From: Gammaproteobacteria bacterium
GTDB taxonomy: Bacteria > Pseudomonadota > Gammaproteobacteria > Nevskiales > Nevskiaceae
Length of the DNA: 56,706 nucleotides
Assembly (NCBI GenBank): GCA_022599775.1
Contig: JAHZLQ010000019.1
Coordinates: 1-56,706 of the forward strand
Direction of reading: 5' to 3'
Position numbers and translations under genes: made by a program. The notes under the pieces are model-generated. The model did no database searches and was not told the DNA's origin. It was given only the letters and a program-made list of their open reading frames with translations. Positions 21,279 to 29,507 of this stretch are shown here, one piece after another (positions within the stretch are counted from its first letter, which is position 1; every line of letters starts with the position of its first letter).

Positions 21279-23636
21279 TTATTCGCCGCGCAGCTCGCGC
21301 AATACTCGGTTGGTGGCTTCGCGAATCTCGGCGATATCGTCGCCCAGATTCTCCGGCAGGCCCTTGCCGGCGGCCGCCAGCGCCTGTTCCACGCGGCGCG
21401 CGCTGGCGCGCAGCTCGGCCAGTTTGTAGAAGGCCGCGGTGCCATGGATCTGGTGCGCTGCCGAGCGGATCGCATCGCGTTCGCCGCGCATGTAGATGTC
21501 CTCCAGCTCCTTGATCTGCAGCGGCAGTTCCTCAAGCAGCAGTTCCACCAGTTCCGGCGCGATACCCTGCGCCAGTCTTACCGGCGCGTCGGCCTCGTCC
21601 GCTGCCTCCGACGGCGGGTCAGCCGGTCGGCGTTGTTGAACCCAAGGTCCCAGGGTCCGCAGCAGCTGACGTTCGTCAAAGGGTTTGAGCAGCACTTCGT
21701 CCATGCCGGCGCGGATCACTTCCTGACGCTCTTCCGGCTCCAGATGTGCCGACATGCCGATGATTCCGCAGCGCGCGCCGCTGCCGGATTCGGCGGCGCG
21801 AATCTCGCGCGCCGCGCCGGGGCCATCCAGCTCCGGCATCTGCACGTCCATCAGGATCAGCGGCGGACGCTGTTCACGCCATAGCCGCACGGCCTCGCGA
21901 CCGTCCGCGGCCTCGGTTGTGCCGGCGCCGAGGCTGTCCAGCAGCAGCGCGACGTAGCGCCGGCTGGCGAGCGTGTTGTCGACGACCAGCACTTCGATGT
22001 CCTGTAGCGGCTTGCGGCCCGAGTCCGCCGGTTGACCCGCGAGGGTGTCGAGCAGAGCCTGGTACAGCGAACTTCCACCGATCGACTGAGGCAGGCAGCG
22101 CGCTGCGCCGGCATCGATGACGGCGTGCTGCACGCCGGTGTCCGAGGAGCTGATCAGCGCCACGCAGGGGCGCTGCGTCTGTCGGCAGGCGCCGAACACG
22201 TCGCGCCATTGCGGATCGTCAAGCGCCTCCGGGGTGATGCCGGCGATCACCAATCGCGGACCTTGCGTGTCGCTTTCGAGCAGCGCTGCGGCGAGGCGCC
22301 GTGGCGAGTCGAACAGACGCGTTTCCAAGCCCCAGTATTCGAGGTGATGCAGCAGCGCCAGGCGCGTGGTCGAACGTGCGTCGCACAGCCACAGGCGCAC
22401 GCCACGCAGCCCGTCCCAGGTCACCAGGGCGCTGTCGCGTTCAAGCTGCGGCCGCAGTGCGACCACGGCGCTGAAGGTGGTGCCGACACCCACCTCGCTT
22501 TCGACCTCCAGACGACCGTCCATCAGTTCGCACAGGCGCTGGGTGATTGCCAGGCCGAGTCCGCTGGACGGCGTGCGATTGCTGGTCGATGACGGCGTGA
22601 ACATCTCGAACAGCCGCTCCATCTGTGCCTCGCTGATGCCACGTCCGCTGTCGGCCACGCTGATGCGCAGCCAGCAGCGTTCATCCTCGCCCTGCTCGCG
22701 CATCACGCGGATCACGATCTCGCCGCGTTCGGTGAATTTGATGGCATTCGACAGCAGATTGGTCACGATCTGCTGCAGGCGCACCGGATCTCCGGACACG
22801 CGCAGCGGCACGTCGTGGTAGATCAGCAGCGCTATCTGCAGTCCCTTGTCGTAGGCCAGCGGCGACAGCAGGCCGGTGACATCCTCGATGCAATCGCTGA
22901 GCACGAAGCTGATCTGTTGCAAGGACAGCCGCCCGGCCTCGATGCGGTTCCAGTCGAGCAGGCTGTTGATCATCGACAGGAGATTCTCCGCGGACTTGGA
23001 CAGCGTGCTGACGTACTCGGCCTGCTGCCGGTTGAGCGGCGTTTTTTCGAGCAGTTCGGAAAAGCCCAGAATCGCCGTCAGCGGCGTGCGCAGTTCGTGA
23101 CTCATGTTGGACAGCAGGTCGCTCTTGAACTGCGCGGCGGCCCGCGCCTCGGTGAGATCGGTCTGGGCGCGTTCGCGCGCAGCGCGCTCATTGGACAGCT
23201 CCTGGCGCAGATGACCCAGCAGGCGGGCGGATTCGCCCCGGGACGCGTCGCGGGACTGATGAAGCTGCTCGATCAGTTCATTCAGTACGGTGGCGGCGGA
23301 TTCCGGCACCCCCATCGCGCGCGCCTGGATGCGGTTTTCGGGCCGGTCCTGCATGGCCTGGCGCAGCACCCGTCCGAGCCGCTGCAGGGGTGCTGCAAGC
23401 CGCCGCTGAGTGGCGATGACGCACATCAGGCTCAGCAGCACGCTGAGCGACAGCAGTACCCAGCGCGGATAGTCGTCATACATCCACGGTGCGAACCACG
23501 CGGGCAGCAGGCCCATGGCCAGTGCCAGAGTCGGTGCCAGCAGCAGCCACGGCCAGCCGCGAATGCGGCCTGAAGAGGTTTGACGAGCGCTCAAGTTTTC
23601 GCGGTCCGATACACTATTGCGTCGTACTGATCGCAT
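21279..23636 (-). CDS. Hybrid sensor histidine kinase, BarA/GacS-like
   Basis: A 785-residue inner-membrane phosphorelay protein. Two membrane segments (about 29-49 and 57-78) are separated by only a few residues, so there is almost no periplasmic sensor. Then come a coiled linker (about 120-170), HisKA with the phospho-His in MSHELRTPL (His180), HATPase with N/G boxes (SNAIKF, ADSGRGIS, SSGLGLAI), a degenerate receiver (about 410-535) lacking a clear phospho-Asp, a true receiver with LILMDVQMP (Asp597, Lys651; its acidic pair reads DN), and an Hpt domain (HQIHG, His728). The ATG at 23636 avoids overlapping cysM. The architecture matches BarA, which signals to UvrY/GacA. Confidence 0.88.
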   Translation of the reverse strand: MRSVRRNSVSDRENLSARQTSSGRIRGWPWLLLAPTLALAMGLLPAWFAPWMYDDYPRWVLLSLSVLLSLMCVIATQRRLAAPLQRLGRVLRQAMQDRPENRIQARAMGVPESAATVLNELIEQLHQSRDASRGESARLLGHLRQELSNERAARERAQTDLTEARAAAQFKSDLLSNMSHELRTPLTAILGFSELLEKTPLNRQQAEYVSTLSKSAENLLSMINSLLDWNRIEAGRLSLQQISFVLSDCIEDVTGLLSPLAYDKGLQIALLIYHDVPLRVSGDPVRLQQIVTNLLSNAIKFTERGEIVIRVMREQGEDERCWLRISVADSGRGISEAQMERLFEMFTPSSTSNRTPSSGLGLAITQRLCELMDGRLEVESEVGVGTTFSAVVALRPQLERDSALVTWDGLRGVRLWLCDARSTTRLALLHHLEYWGLETRLFDSPRRLAAALLESDTQGPRLVIAGITPEALDDPQWRDVFGACRQTQRPCVALISSSDTGVQHAVIDAGAARCLPQSIGGSSLYQALLDTLAGQPADSGRKPLQDIEVLVVDNTLASRRYVALLLDSLGAGTTEAADGREAVRLWREQRPPLILMDVQMPELDGPGAAREIRAAESGSGARCGIIGMSAHLEPEERQEVIRAGMDEVLLKPFDERQLLRTLGPWVQQRRPADPPSEAADEADAPVRLAQGIAPELVELLLEELPLQIKELEDIYMRGERDAIRSAAHQIHGTAAFYKLAELRASARRVEQALAAAGKGLPENLGDDIAEIREATNRVLRELRGE

Positions 23637-23679
23637 CCGTTCCGGCGAACCCGCAGTCTCGCCCACAGCCCGAAGCGCA

Positions 23680-24570
23680 ATGATTTCAAAGTCCCTGGTC
23701 GATTGTATCGGCAACACGCCCCTGGTCGCGCTGACGCGCCTGCCGGGCATCGGCAACAACCGCCTGCTGGCCAAGCTCGAAGGCAACAATCCGGCGGGCT
23801 CGGTCAAGGACCGGCCAGCCTGGAGCATGATCCGGCGCGCCGAGGAGCGCGGCGAGATCAAGCCCGGCGACACCCTGATCGAAGCCACCTCCGGCAATAC
23901 CGGCATCGCCCTGGCGATGGTCGCCGCCGCGGCCGGCTATCGCATGGTGCTGATCATGCCGGAGCACATGAGCGCCGAGCGCCGCGCGGTGATGAAGGCC
24001 TTCGGTGCCGAGATCGTCAAGGTGTCCAAGGACGAAGGCATGGAGGGCGCGCGCGACCTGGCGCAGCGCATGCAGGACGAGGGGCGTGGTCGGGTGCTCG
24101 ACCAGTTCGCCAATCCGGACAACCCGCGCGCGCACTACGAAGGCACGGCGCCGGAGATCTGGAAGTCCACCGAGGGTGCGATCACGCATTTCGTGGCGAC
24201 CATGGGCACCACCGGCACGATCATGGGCTGCTCGCGTTACTTCAAGGAGGTCAAGCCGGAGATCGAAGTCGTGGGCGTGCAGCCGGACGGCGATTCCAGC
24301 ATCCCCGGCATCCGCAAATGGCCCGAAGCCTATCTGCCGAAGATCTTCGAACGTCCGCGAGTGGACCGCATCATCGAGGCCAATGCCGCGGACGCCGAAG
24401 GCACGATGCGATTGGTGGCGGAGAAGGAAGGGCTGTTCTGCGGGCCTTCGTCCGGCGGTTCGATCTGGGCGGCCTTGCAGGTGTGCAAGCAGGTCGAGAA
24501 CGCGACCGTGGTGTGCATCGTCTGCGACCGGGGCGATCGGTACATTTCTACCGGTGTGTTCCCAGCGTGA
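23680..24570 (+). CDS. cysM: Cysteine synthase B (O-acetylserine sulfhydrylase, CysM)
   Basis: A PLP enzyme that makes cysteine from O-acetylserine and sulfide or thiosulfate. The 296-residue protein has the PLP lysine in NNPAGSVKDR (Lys43), the substrate loop EATSGNTGIA (about 68-77) and the C-terminal CGPSSGG phosphate loop (about 262-268). Length and the PEHMSAERRAVMKAFGAE segment match the CysM rather than the CysK subgroup. It starts 43 bases from the divergent histidine kinase gene, so the promoters of both overlap in that gap. Confidence 0.94.
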   Translation: MISKSLVDCIGNTPLVALTRLPGIGNNRLLAKLEGNNPAGSVKDRPAWSMIRRAEERGEIKPGDTLIEATSGNTGIALAMVAAAAGYRMVLIMPEHMSAERRAVMKAFGAEIVKVSKDEGMEGARDLAQRMQDEGRGRVLDQFANPDNPRAHYEGTAPEIWKSTEGAITHFVATMGTTGTIMGCSRYFKEVKPEIEVVGVQPDGDSSIPGIRKWPEAYLPKIFERPRVDRIIEANAADAEGTMRLVAEKEGLFCGPSSGGSIWAALQVCKQVENATVVCIVCDRGDRYISTGVFPA

Positions 24571-24606
24571 ATTCGGATTGGACTCGGGCTCGTGAGGGAG
24601 TTGGCG

Positions 24607-24690
24607 TAGAGTGGGCAAAGCGTAGCGTGCCCACGCGGAAACCGGCGCTGGGCCACGCGTGGGCACGGCCTGCGGCCTTTCCCATCCTGG
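24607..24690. repeat. Pair of inverted palindromic repeats
   Basis: The first unit has arms gtgggca (24611-24617) and tgcccac (24628-24634). The second, in opposite orientation, runs about 24656-24686 and is nearly identical to the unit at 16975-17009. The pair lies directly downstream of cysM. No T-run follows. Confidence 0.65.
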
Positions 24691-24774
24691 GATTTTCTGC
24701 GCGCGTTGCGTTGCTCGGTGCGGATGTAACGGGACGGAGCGGCACTCCGCGCTGCGCGCGGCCCTCTCCCCCAG

Positions 24775-24800
24775 CCCCTCTCCCGCACGCGGGAGAGGGG
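24775..24800. repeat. Perfect 12-bp palindrome, possible terminator
   Basis: Perfect arms cccctctcccgc and gcgggagagggg are separated by two bases and followed by cgctttt. This is a strong hairpin that could end the cysM transcript. It shares its core with the repeat at the left edge of the window, so it is also a dispersed element. Confidence 0.6.
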
Positions 24801-25009
24801 CGCTTTTGCTGTGGCCTTTCGCTGTTCGGGCCCCTTCGGAAGCGCCGGGTGGGGTCTCCTTTCTTTCTGGTGCCGTCTCGATGGACAAGCAAAGGAAAGG
24901 CACCCGCCGCTGGGGGGCGGCGGAACCCGTCGCCAGCGTTTCCTAAAGCAACGAGACCTTCGACGCAACATGGTGCGGTCCGCCCAACCGCTCTGAGGGA
25001 CAAACAACC

Positions 25010-25801
25010 ATGACCAGCTTCGACCCCATGTTGGTATTCGACATCGAAACCGTTCCCGATGTGGCCGGCGGTCGCCGTATCCTCGGACTGGACGGCTTCG
25101 ATGACGCCGACGTACGCACCGCGATGATCTCTGCTCGCATGCAGAGCCGCGGCACTGATTTCCAGCCGGCGCACCTGCAACGCGTGGTCGCGATTTCGGT
25201 GGCGCTGCGCAGCGGCGAGGACAGTTTCAAGTGCTGGACCTTGGGCGACGAGGATGCCGATGAGGCCGAGATCATCCAGCGCTTCTACGACGGCGTGGAG
25301 CGCTACCGACCCCAACTCGTATCGTGGAATGGCTCGGGATTCGACCTGCCGGTACTGCACTACCGCGCGATGCTGCACGGCATCGCCGCACCGGCGTATT
25401 GGGATACCGGCGCGCGCGAACGCGAGTCCAAGTACAACAACTATCTCAGCCGCTATCACGAGCGTCATCTGGACCTGATGGACTATCTGGCGCTGTACAA
25501 CGGCCGCAACTATGCGCCGCTCACGGAGATCGCGGTCCTGCTCGGCTTTCCCGGCAAGCTCGGCATGGACGGTTCCAAGGTGGCGCAGGCCTTCGACGAA
25601 GGCCGAATCCGCGAAATCCGCGAGTACTGCGAAACCGATGTGCTCAACACTTGGCTGGTGGCGCTGCGCTTTCTGCGCCTGCGCGGTCAGATCAGCGCGC
25701 AGGACGAAGCGGCCGAGCACGAGCGCGCCAAGGCCTATTGCCGCGACAGCGGTGCCGCCCACTGGAAGGAATTCGTGGAGGTCTGGGAGGCCAGCACTTG
25801 A
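25010..25801 (+). CDS. 3'-5' exonuclease, PolB exonuclease-like (PF10108-type)
   Basis: A 263-residue stand-alone DnaQ-fold nuclease resembling the proofreading domain of family B polymerases. The three metal-binding motifs are visible: FDIETVPD (ExoI, Asp11 and Glu13), VSWNGSGFDLPVL (ExoII) and YCETDVLNTW (ExoIII). Members of this family are often annotated as predicted 3'-5' exonuclease. It is followed at once by rlmD, whose TTG start overlaps this gene's TGA. The substrate is not known; DNA repair or RNA processing are both possible. Confidence 0.88.
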   Translation: MTSFDPMLVFDIETVPDVAGGRRILGLDGFDDADVRTAMISARMQSRGTDFQPAHLQRVVAISVALRSGEDSFKCWTLGDEDADEAEIIQRFYDGVERYRPQLVSWNGSGFDLPVLHYRAMLHGIAAPAYWDTGARERESKYNNYLSRYHERHLDLMDYLALYNGRNYAPLTEIAVLLGFPGKLGMDGSKVAQAFDEGRIREIREYCETDVLNTWLVALRFLRLRGQISAQDEAAEHERAKAYCRDSGAAHWKEFVEVWEAST

Positions 25802-27126
25802 GCGTCATTCTGGATCGACCTCCGGGCCTGGGCAGCGCGCCGGAACACACCGCCGAGATCGAGGATCTGTCTCACGATGGTCGCGGCGTTGCCCGTATCG
25901 ACGGCAAGGTCTGGTTCGTGGCCGATGCGCTGCCCGGCGAGCGCGCGCGCTTCGTGCGCATCCGGGGCGGGCGCGATTCCGACGAGGCGCAGGCGCTGGC
26001 GATCGAGCGAGCTTCACCGGATCGGGTGCAGCCGGCCTGTGCACACTTCGGCGTCTGCGGGGGCTGCGCCCTGCAGCACATGGAAAGCTCGGCTCAGGTC
26101 CGGTTCAAGCAGAAACAATTGGTCGAAGCGCTGGAGCGCATCGGGCGCGTGCGTGCCGACACGATCGCCGAGGCCGTGATCGGACCCGCCTGGGGCTATC
26201 GGCGTCGCGCCCGGCTCGCCGTCAGGTTCGTGGCGTCCAGGCGGCAGGCCCTGGTGGGCTTTCGCGAACGTCACAGTGCCCTGATCGCCGACATTGAGCG
26301 CTGCGAGGTTCTGGATGCGCGGGTCGGCAACCTGATCAGGCCCCTGTCGAAGCTGGTGAGCCAGCTGTCACTGCGCGACCGGATTCCGCAGATCGAAGTC
26401 GCCGCGACCGACCGTGTGGCGCTGGTGTTTCGCGTGCTCGATCCCCTGGGCGGCGATGACCGGTTCAAGCTCGAAGCCTTCGGTCGACAGCACGCGGTCG
26501 ATATCTACATTCAGCCCGACGGTCTCGACAGCCTGCGTCCACTGGGCCGCGTGGAGCCGCTGACGTATACGCCGGACGGCTCCGAGACGCGTCTGCGCTT
26601 CGAGCCCATCGACTTCATTCAGGTCAACGCCACGGTGGCCGAGCGGATGTTGCGGCAGGCGCTGGACTGGCTGGCGCCGGCGCCGAGTGAATCGGTACTG
26701 GAACTGTTCTGCGGACTCGGCAATTTCTCGATTCCGCTGGCGCAGGCCGGCGCGAACGTGACTGCCTTGGAGGGCGACGCCGGGTTGGTGCGCCGCGCGC
26801 AGGACAATGCCCGGCGGCTCGGTCTCGACATTCGATTTGCCAAGGCGGATCTGTTCAAGCCTCGGCCCGATGCACCGTGGCTGGCCGGCGATGTGGACCT
26901 GTGTCTGCTCGACCCGCCACGATCCGGTGCGCGCGAGGTCTTGCCGCTGGTGGCGGCGAAGGCGCCGCGCCGTATCGTCTACGTGTCCTGTCATCCGGCC
27001 ACGCTGGCGCGGGACGCGGCGATCCTGGTTCACGAACACGGCTATCGGCTGGAGCGTGCCGGCATCCTCGACATGTTTCCGCACACCGCGCACGTCGAGT
27101 CCATGGCGCTGTTTGTGCGTGCCTGA
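25798..27126 (+). CDS. rlmD: 23S rRNA (uracil-1939-C5)-methyltransferase RlmD
   Basis: A SAM-dependent RNA methyltransferase (RumA) that makes m5U1939. With a TTG start at 25798 it has 442 residues. The TTG overlaps the previous stop (TTGA) and has GGGAGG eight bases upstream, which decides the start. Domains: N-terminal TRAM (about 15-75), the iron-sulfur cysteines 81, 87, 90 and 169, a central domain, and the Rossmann domain with ELFCGLGNFSIPLA (about 302-315), LDPPRSGA (371-378) and the nucleophile in VSCHP (Cys398). All catalytic elements are present. Confidence 0.95.
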   Translation: MSVILDRPPGLGSAPEHTAEIEDLSHDGRGVARIDGKVWFVADALPGERARFVRIRGGRDSDEAQALAIERASPDRVQPACAHFGVCGGCALQHMESSAQVRFKQKQLVEALERIGRVRADTIAEAVIGPAWGYRRRARLAVRFVASRRQALVGFRERHSALIADIERCEVLDARVGNLIRPLSKLVSQLSLRDRIPQIEVAATDRVALVFRVLDPLGGDDRFKLEAFGRQHAVDIYIQPDGLDSLRPLGRVEPLTYTPDGSETRLRFEPIDFIQVNATVAERMLRQALDWLAPAPSESVLELFCGLGNFSIPLAQAGANVTALEGDAGLVRRAQDNARRLGLDIRFAKADLFKPRPDAPWLAGDVDLCLLDPPRSGAREVLPLVAAKAPRRIVYVSCHPATLARDAAILVHEHGYRLERAGILDMFPHTAHVESMALFVRA

Positions 27127-27142
27127 TCGAGAAGAATATTGC

Positions 27143-27235
27143 CTCGCGCAAAGACGCAAAGGCGCGAAGAACAGCAACAACAAGATCAGATTCTTTGGCT
27201 TTGCCTTTCTTGGCGCCTTTGCGTCTCTGCGCGAG
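27143..27235. repeat. About 93-bp palindromic repeat, copy 1
   Basis: Inverted arms at 27143-27165 and 27213-27235 match at 22 of 23 positions and enclose a roughly 47-base A/T-richer centre. Both the left start (ctcgcgcaaagacgcaaagg) and the right end (tgcgcgagaccca) recur at 41667-41759 with the same orientation. It sits between the convergent ends of rlmD and the lytic transglycosylase, where it could work as a two-way transcript end. Confidence 0.85.
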
Positions 27236-27248
27236 ACCCAGCATTTAC

Positions 27249-27893
27249 TCAGCCCTGATACCAGCGCCGGTTGAGCGCCTCCAGCACCTTGTACGGATAC
27301 TGCGGCCGGCCGTAGCTGCCGTTGTAGCGCGCCAGCGCGTTGACGAGGTTGCCGTTTTCGCGGTCCAGATAGAACTTGAGGATGGTGCAGCCGTAGCGCA
27401 GGTTGGTGGCGGCGAGAAACAGATTGTCTTCCGGTCGCCCGATCTCCTCGATCCAGAATGGCATCACCTGCATGTAGCCCTGGGCGCCGGCCACCGACAG
27501 GGCGAAGCGTTCGAAGTGACTTTCGACTTCGATCACCGCCAGTACGATTTCGGGGGACACCTTGGCGCGTGTGGCCTCGGCGTGAACCAGTCTCAGAAAC
27601 TCAAGCCGCTGCTCGCGTTCCGGCATGAAGCGGCGCAGGCGTTGCGACATGTCCAGCAACCAGACCTCGGCGTCGAAGCGGTCCTCGAAACTGTCGGCCG
27701 CGGTCACGGCTGCGATCAGCTGGCGGCGCAGCTCCGGGTCCGGATCGTCGATACCTTGCTGCGCCCAGGCTTGTGGCGCACCCAGGCCGCACAGCACCAA
27801 GATCAGGCTTGCGAGCCTGAACCGTATCGTCGATGCTGGACCGAGCATCGCGTATGCACCGCGTTGCGGCGTCAGCCTGAGCAACGGCATCAT
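27249..27893 (-). CDS. Lytic transglycosylase (SLT domain)
   Basis: A 214-residue exported murein-cleaving enzyme. A signal peptide (hydrophobic stretch about 26-44, ending AWAQ) leads to a small SLT domain: catalytic Glu in VIEVESHF (Glu124), then the GAQGYMQVMP motif (about 136-145) and ALARYNGSYGR near the C-terminus. The start could instead be the ATG at 27848, which still leaves a signal peptide. The longest start overlaps that of the divergent lipoprotein gene by two bases, so the shorter one leaves more room for promoters. It lacks the large superhelical domain of Slt70. Confidence 0.88.
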   Translation of the reverse strand: MMPLLRLTPQRGAYAMLGPASTIRFRLASLILVLCGLGAPQAWAQQGIDDPDPELRRQLIAAVTAADSFEDRFDAEVWLLDMSQRLRRFMPEREQRLEFLRLVHAEATRAKVSPEIVLAVIEVESHFERFALSVAGAQGYMQVMPFWIEEIGRPEDNLFLAATNLRYGCTILKFYLDRENGNLVNALARYNGSYGRPQYPYKVLEALNRRWYQG

Positions 27894-29205
27894 GATGAAA
27901 ACTATGAGTCCCCTGAAACATCTGCCCCTGAAGTGCCTCGTATTGTGCGTGAGCCTGGGTCTGGCCGCTTGCGGCGGTGATAGCGGCGAGGAACCGGTGA
28001 TCGACGATGGCCTCGACCAGTTCGGGGATCTGGAATTCTCGACCGGCTGCGACTGGCGCGAAATCTTTCGCGAGGGCGAGCAGTTCTATTCCCTGAGCGA
28101 TACCGCCGCCCGCTACTGGTATGCACTGGCGCCCACCGAGCCGGATGCCGCCGACCAGCTGCACTTCGAGGGACGCTACCCGGACGCGCGCTATTTCTCG
28201 CTGCATGTCTACGACGGCTTTCTGCTGGCCAAGGACGCGCGCGCCGACTACCGGCTGTCGCCGGATTTCGGCAGCTTCAATCCGTTTCTCGACAAGACCC
28301 GCAAGAGCGCGCTGATTGCGGTCGGCGGCAGCTATACCGGCACGGTCGCGTTCACGGCGCGCCCGGGCTTGCCGCCCCAGAACACGATCTATCGCGGTGA
28401 TCGTGTGGACGAGACCGAGCCCTTGCAGCGCCAGACGCTGCTGATTTATCGCAGCTACGTGCCTGCCACGCAGATCGTGGATCTGCCGGACCTGGTGCTG
28501 GCGCGCGCCGACGGCACGGAGATCGATCTGGCACAGACCCCGGACACCGAGGCATGCGCCCGCATCGACGAGCTGTTCCGTGCTTATCAGCGCGGCGAAA
28601 GCGACAGCTTCGAAGCCGGCGATCCGCCGCTGGCCGCCGATCCGCCGCGGTTCGAAATCTACTATCCGCTGGACGAGGACGCGCTGCCGCCGTTGGTCTA
28701 CAACATCCACATCCGCTATATGTCGACGACGCTGGAGCCTGATTTCGGCGGACTCATGCTGATGCGTGCGCGGGCGCCCAGCTATACTGGCCAGGGTGGC
28801 GCGCTGTCCAGTCCCGAGGTTCGATTCTGGTCGATCTGCGCCAACCGCGTGGACAACCAGTTCGTGGACGGCTGTGCCGTCGACCAGTCGACGCCGTTGG
28901 ACGAGGACGGCTTCTTCAACGTGGTGGTGTCCACAGACGAGGATCGCCCGGCCAATGCCGACGTCGACAACGGCTTTGTGTGGCTTCACTGGAAGGGCGA
29001 CACCGAACTGCTGATCTACCGCATGATGCTGGCCGCCGACAGCTTTGCGCAGTCGATCGACCAGGTCGATCCGGAAGACGATCCGGCCAGCGTCATGGGT
29101 GACTATTTTCCGCAAACCACTTATTGCGATCGAGATGTTTTCGAAGCTTCGTCCGGCCTCAGTCCGGCCGAGGTGTTCGCAACGTGCCAGGCTTCCGCAT
29201 CGTGA
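27892..29205 (+). CDS. Putative lipoprotein of unknown function
   Basis: I do not recognise the family with confidence. The 437-residue protein has a lipoprotein signal with lipobox LAACGG (Cys near residue 25), then an acidic linker and a largely beta-rich secreted domain. A segment PDARYFSLHVYDGF (about 97-110) recalls the ARYFS pattern of DUF1214-type proteins, but this is weak. Several ATGs cluster at the 5' end (27892, 27895, 27904) and none has a good ribosome-binding site. The end overlaps the next small membrane gene by 4 bases (GTGA), so the two are co-translated. Confidence 0.75.
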   Translation: MMKTMSPLKHLPLKCLVLCVSLGLAACGGDSGEEPVIDDGLDQFGDLEFSTGCDWREIFREGEQFYSLSDTAARYWYALAPTEPDAADQLHFEGRYPDARYFSLHVYDGFLLAKDARADYRLSPDFGSFNPFLDKTRKSALIAVGGSYTGTVAFTARPGLPPQNTIYRGDRVDETEPLQRQTLLIYRSYVPATQIVDLPDLVLARADGTEIDLAQTPDTEACARIDELFRAYQRGESDSFEAGDPPLAADPPRFEIYYPLDEDALPPLVYNIHIRYMSTTLEPDFGGLMLMRARAPSYTGQGGALSSPEVRFWSICANRVDNQFVDGCAVDQSTPLDEDGFFNVVVSTDEDRPANADVDNGFVWLHWKGDTELLIYRMMLAADSFAQSIDQVDPEDDPASVMGDYFPQTTYCDRDVFEASSGLSPAEVFATCQASAS

Positions 29206-29507
29206 AAACCCGAGATCCCAAGGAACCACGCGACACCTCCCGCGACATCGTCACGGTCAAGAATCTGGCAATGCTGTGGGCCGCCAGCGCCGCACTGCCG
29301 TTCTTCGTGTATCCGGTGGACGGTTGGAATGTCTACAACAACTTTGCCGTGATCTTCCTGCTGTTCTTCGTGTTCCTGTCGGTCAACGAGACGATGCGCG
29401 CGCGGCGCGAGGAACTCAGCATGGGTACCACGCTGTATGCCTGGATTCCGCTGTTGCTGTTCGCGGCCGCGTCGCTGATCTACTGGATGCGCCGGCTCGG
29501 TACCTAG
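29202..29507 (+). CDS. Small three-helix membrane protein
   Basis: A 101-residue protein with three hydrophobic segments (about 22-41, 45-61 and 77-96) after a charged N-terminus. No family recognised. The GTG start at 29202 overlaps the stop of the upstream lipoprotein gene in GTGA, the same coupling seen throughout this window, and is preferred to the longer in-frame start at 29124. It is likely an inner-membrane partner of the lipoprotein. Its end overlaps the convergent beta-barrel gene by 4 bases. Confidence 0.65.
   Translation: MKTRDPKEPRDTSRDIVTVKNLAMLWAASAALPFFVYPVDGWNVYNNFAVIFLLFFVFLSVNETMRARREELSMGTTLYAWIPLLLFAAASLIYWMRRLGT

Larger units (their letters stand above)
24571..25009. 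other. Non-coding repeat mosaic between cysM and the exonuclease gene
   Basis: These 439 bases hold no credible gene. In addition to the palindromes listed separately, 24850-24925 contains an imperfect inverted sequence (ctcctttctttc ... gcaaaggaaaggcaccc) that looks like a worn copy of the pyrimidine/purine repeats common in related GC-rich genomes. Open frames here read through repeats and have no recognisable product. Confidence 0.6.
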
